This document shows, piece by piece, positions 63,760 to 64,000 of a stretch of DNA of 64,000 bases. Where the stretch lies: the NCBI RefSeq assembly GCF_025913575.1, contig NZ_CP109785.1, positions 248,001-312,000 on the forward strand, given 5' to 3'. Under the pieces are notes generated by a model. That model was not told where the DNA came from and searched no databases. It worked only from the letters and a program-made list of their open reading frames with translations. This DNA is from Halocatena marina (GTDB taxonomy: Archaea > Halobacteriota > Halobacteria > Halobacteriales > Haloarculaceae). Each line of letters opens with the position of its first letter. The stretch's first letter is position 1. The position numbers and the translations under genes were made by a program.

Positions 63760-63868
63760 AACGGGCGCAGGGAGACTATTTTTGTCGATCGTAGTAGGGG
63801 GATGGCTGTACGATCACAGTCGTCGATAGAAGACAGGGTTGATAACGAGGGATGGCCTAAACCCATCA

Positions 63869-64000
63869 ATGGCACGTGCAGAACAGAAGGTGAACGATCT
63901 CCTTGCGGAAGATTCCGACATGGACGACGCGTTGTCGACCGTGCTCACTCGGGCGGACGCGAACGATGGCACGGTAGAGTGGTCTGACGTTAAGGGAGAC
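63869..64000 (+). CDS. DUF106 (EMC3/TMCO1-like) membrane protein, 5' part
   Basis: The first 44 residues (MARAEQKVNDLLAEDSDMDD, then ALSTVLTRADANDGTVEWSD) run off the window end. The opening matches the haloarchaeal DUF106 protein usually found next to adk, an archaeal relative of the EMC3/Get1/YidC insertase group. Only the soluble N-terminal part is visible, so the membrane domain cannot be checked. Recognition rests on this short opening and on the adk neighbour. Confidence 0.7.
   Translation, partial: MARAEQKVNDLLAEDSDMDDALSTVLTRADANDGTVEWSDVKGD

Noticed and set aside
1..64000. Insertion sequences, tRNA or rRNA genes
   Set aside because: No transposase motifs, terminal inverted repeats with target duplications, or tRNA signature sequences were recognised by eye. 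A computational RNA and IS scan would be needed for certainty.

Overview
The window is a piece of a haloarchaeal (class Halobacteria) chromosome of moderate GC. The evidence is an acidic proteome, eIF5A with deoxyhypusine synthase, transcription factor S, Hef, a class II glycyl-tRNA synthetase of archaeal type, halorhodopsin plus bacteriorhodopsin, an actin homologue of the salactin type, and TATA elements placed about 24-32 bases before start codons, the pattern of leaderless haloarchaeal transcripts. I make no species call. I saw no rRNA, tRNA, CRISPR array or intact transposase.

Layout. 0-6 kb: truncated MoxR ATPase; a winged-helix protein with a membrane tail; a three-gene DUF6230/DUF6114-like secreted and membrane operon; two small membrane proteins. 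6-12 kb: Hef, a dolichol-kinase-like protein, GlyRS and a four-CBS protein. 12-20 kb: a complete Dpp/Opp-type ABC importer, from binding lipoprotein to two ATPases. 20-26 kb: aminotransferase, eIF5A, agmatinase, Nif3-like protein and deoxyhypusine synthase, which form a polyamine-to-hypusine neighbourhood. 26-30 kb: actin-like protein, an archaellar FlaD/E-like protein, and a Tat-exported protein with eight 13-residue tandem repeats. 30-38 kb: HxlR-type regulator, Agl23-like membrane protein, an unknown membrane protein, and two overlapping asparagine-synthetase homologues that both lack the N-terminal catalytic cysteine. 38-41 kb: a 1003-residue FAD/Fe-S dehydrogenase. 41-46 kb: a phototrophy cluster on the minus strand (hop, bop, crtY, blh). 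46-54 kb: Nramp-like transporter, small proteins, a CFI-box protein, HAD hydrolase, M24 peptidase-like and FAH-family proteins. 54-64 kb: housekeeping genes (SRAP, ornithine cyclodeaminase family, ZIP, TFS, beta-RFAP synthase, TrkH/TrkA, methyltransferase, adenylate kinase, start of a DUF106 protein).

How genes work together. The phototrophy cluster has a chloride pump, a proton pump with every classical pump residue, the lycopene cyclase that makes beta-carotene and the Brp/Blh enzyme that cleaves it to retinal. The most striking anomaly is in bop. After the last helix the frame runs on for about 240 codons to within 6 bases of crtY, while the -1 frame holds a short natural-looking opsin tail and a stop. 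This is either a frameshift (mutation, sequencing error or recoding) or a proton pump with a long cytoplasmic extension. Other points for a second look are the tandem-repeat Tat protein, the paired Cys-less asparagine synthetases, the DUF6230/DUF6114 operon, and simple-sequence insertions in Hef and agmatinase.
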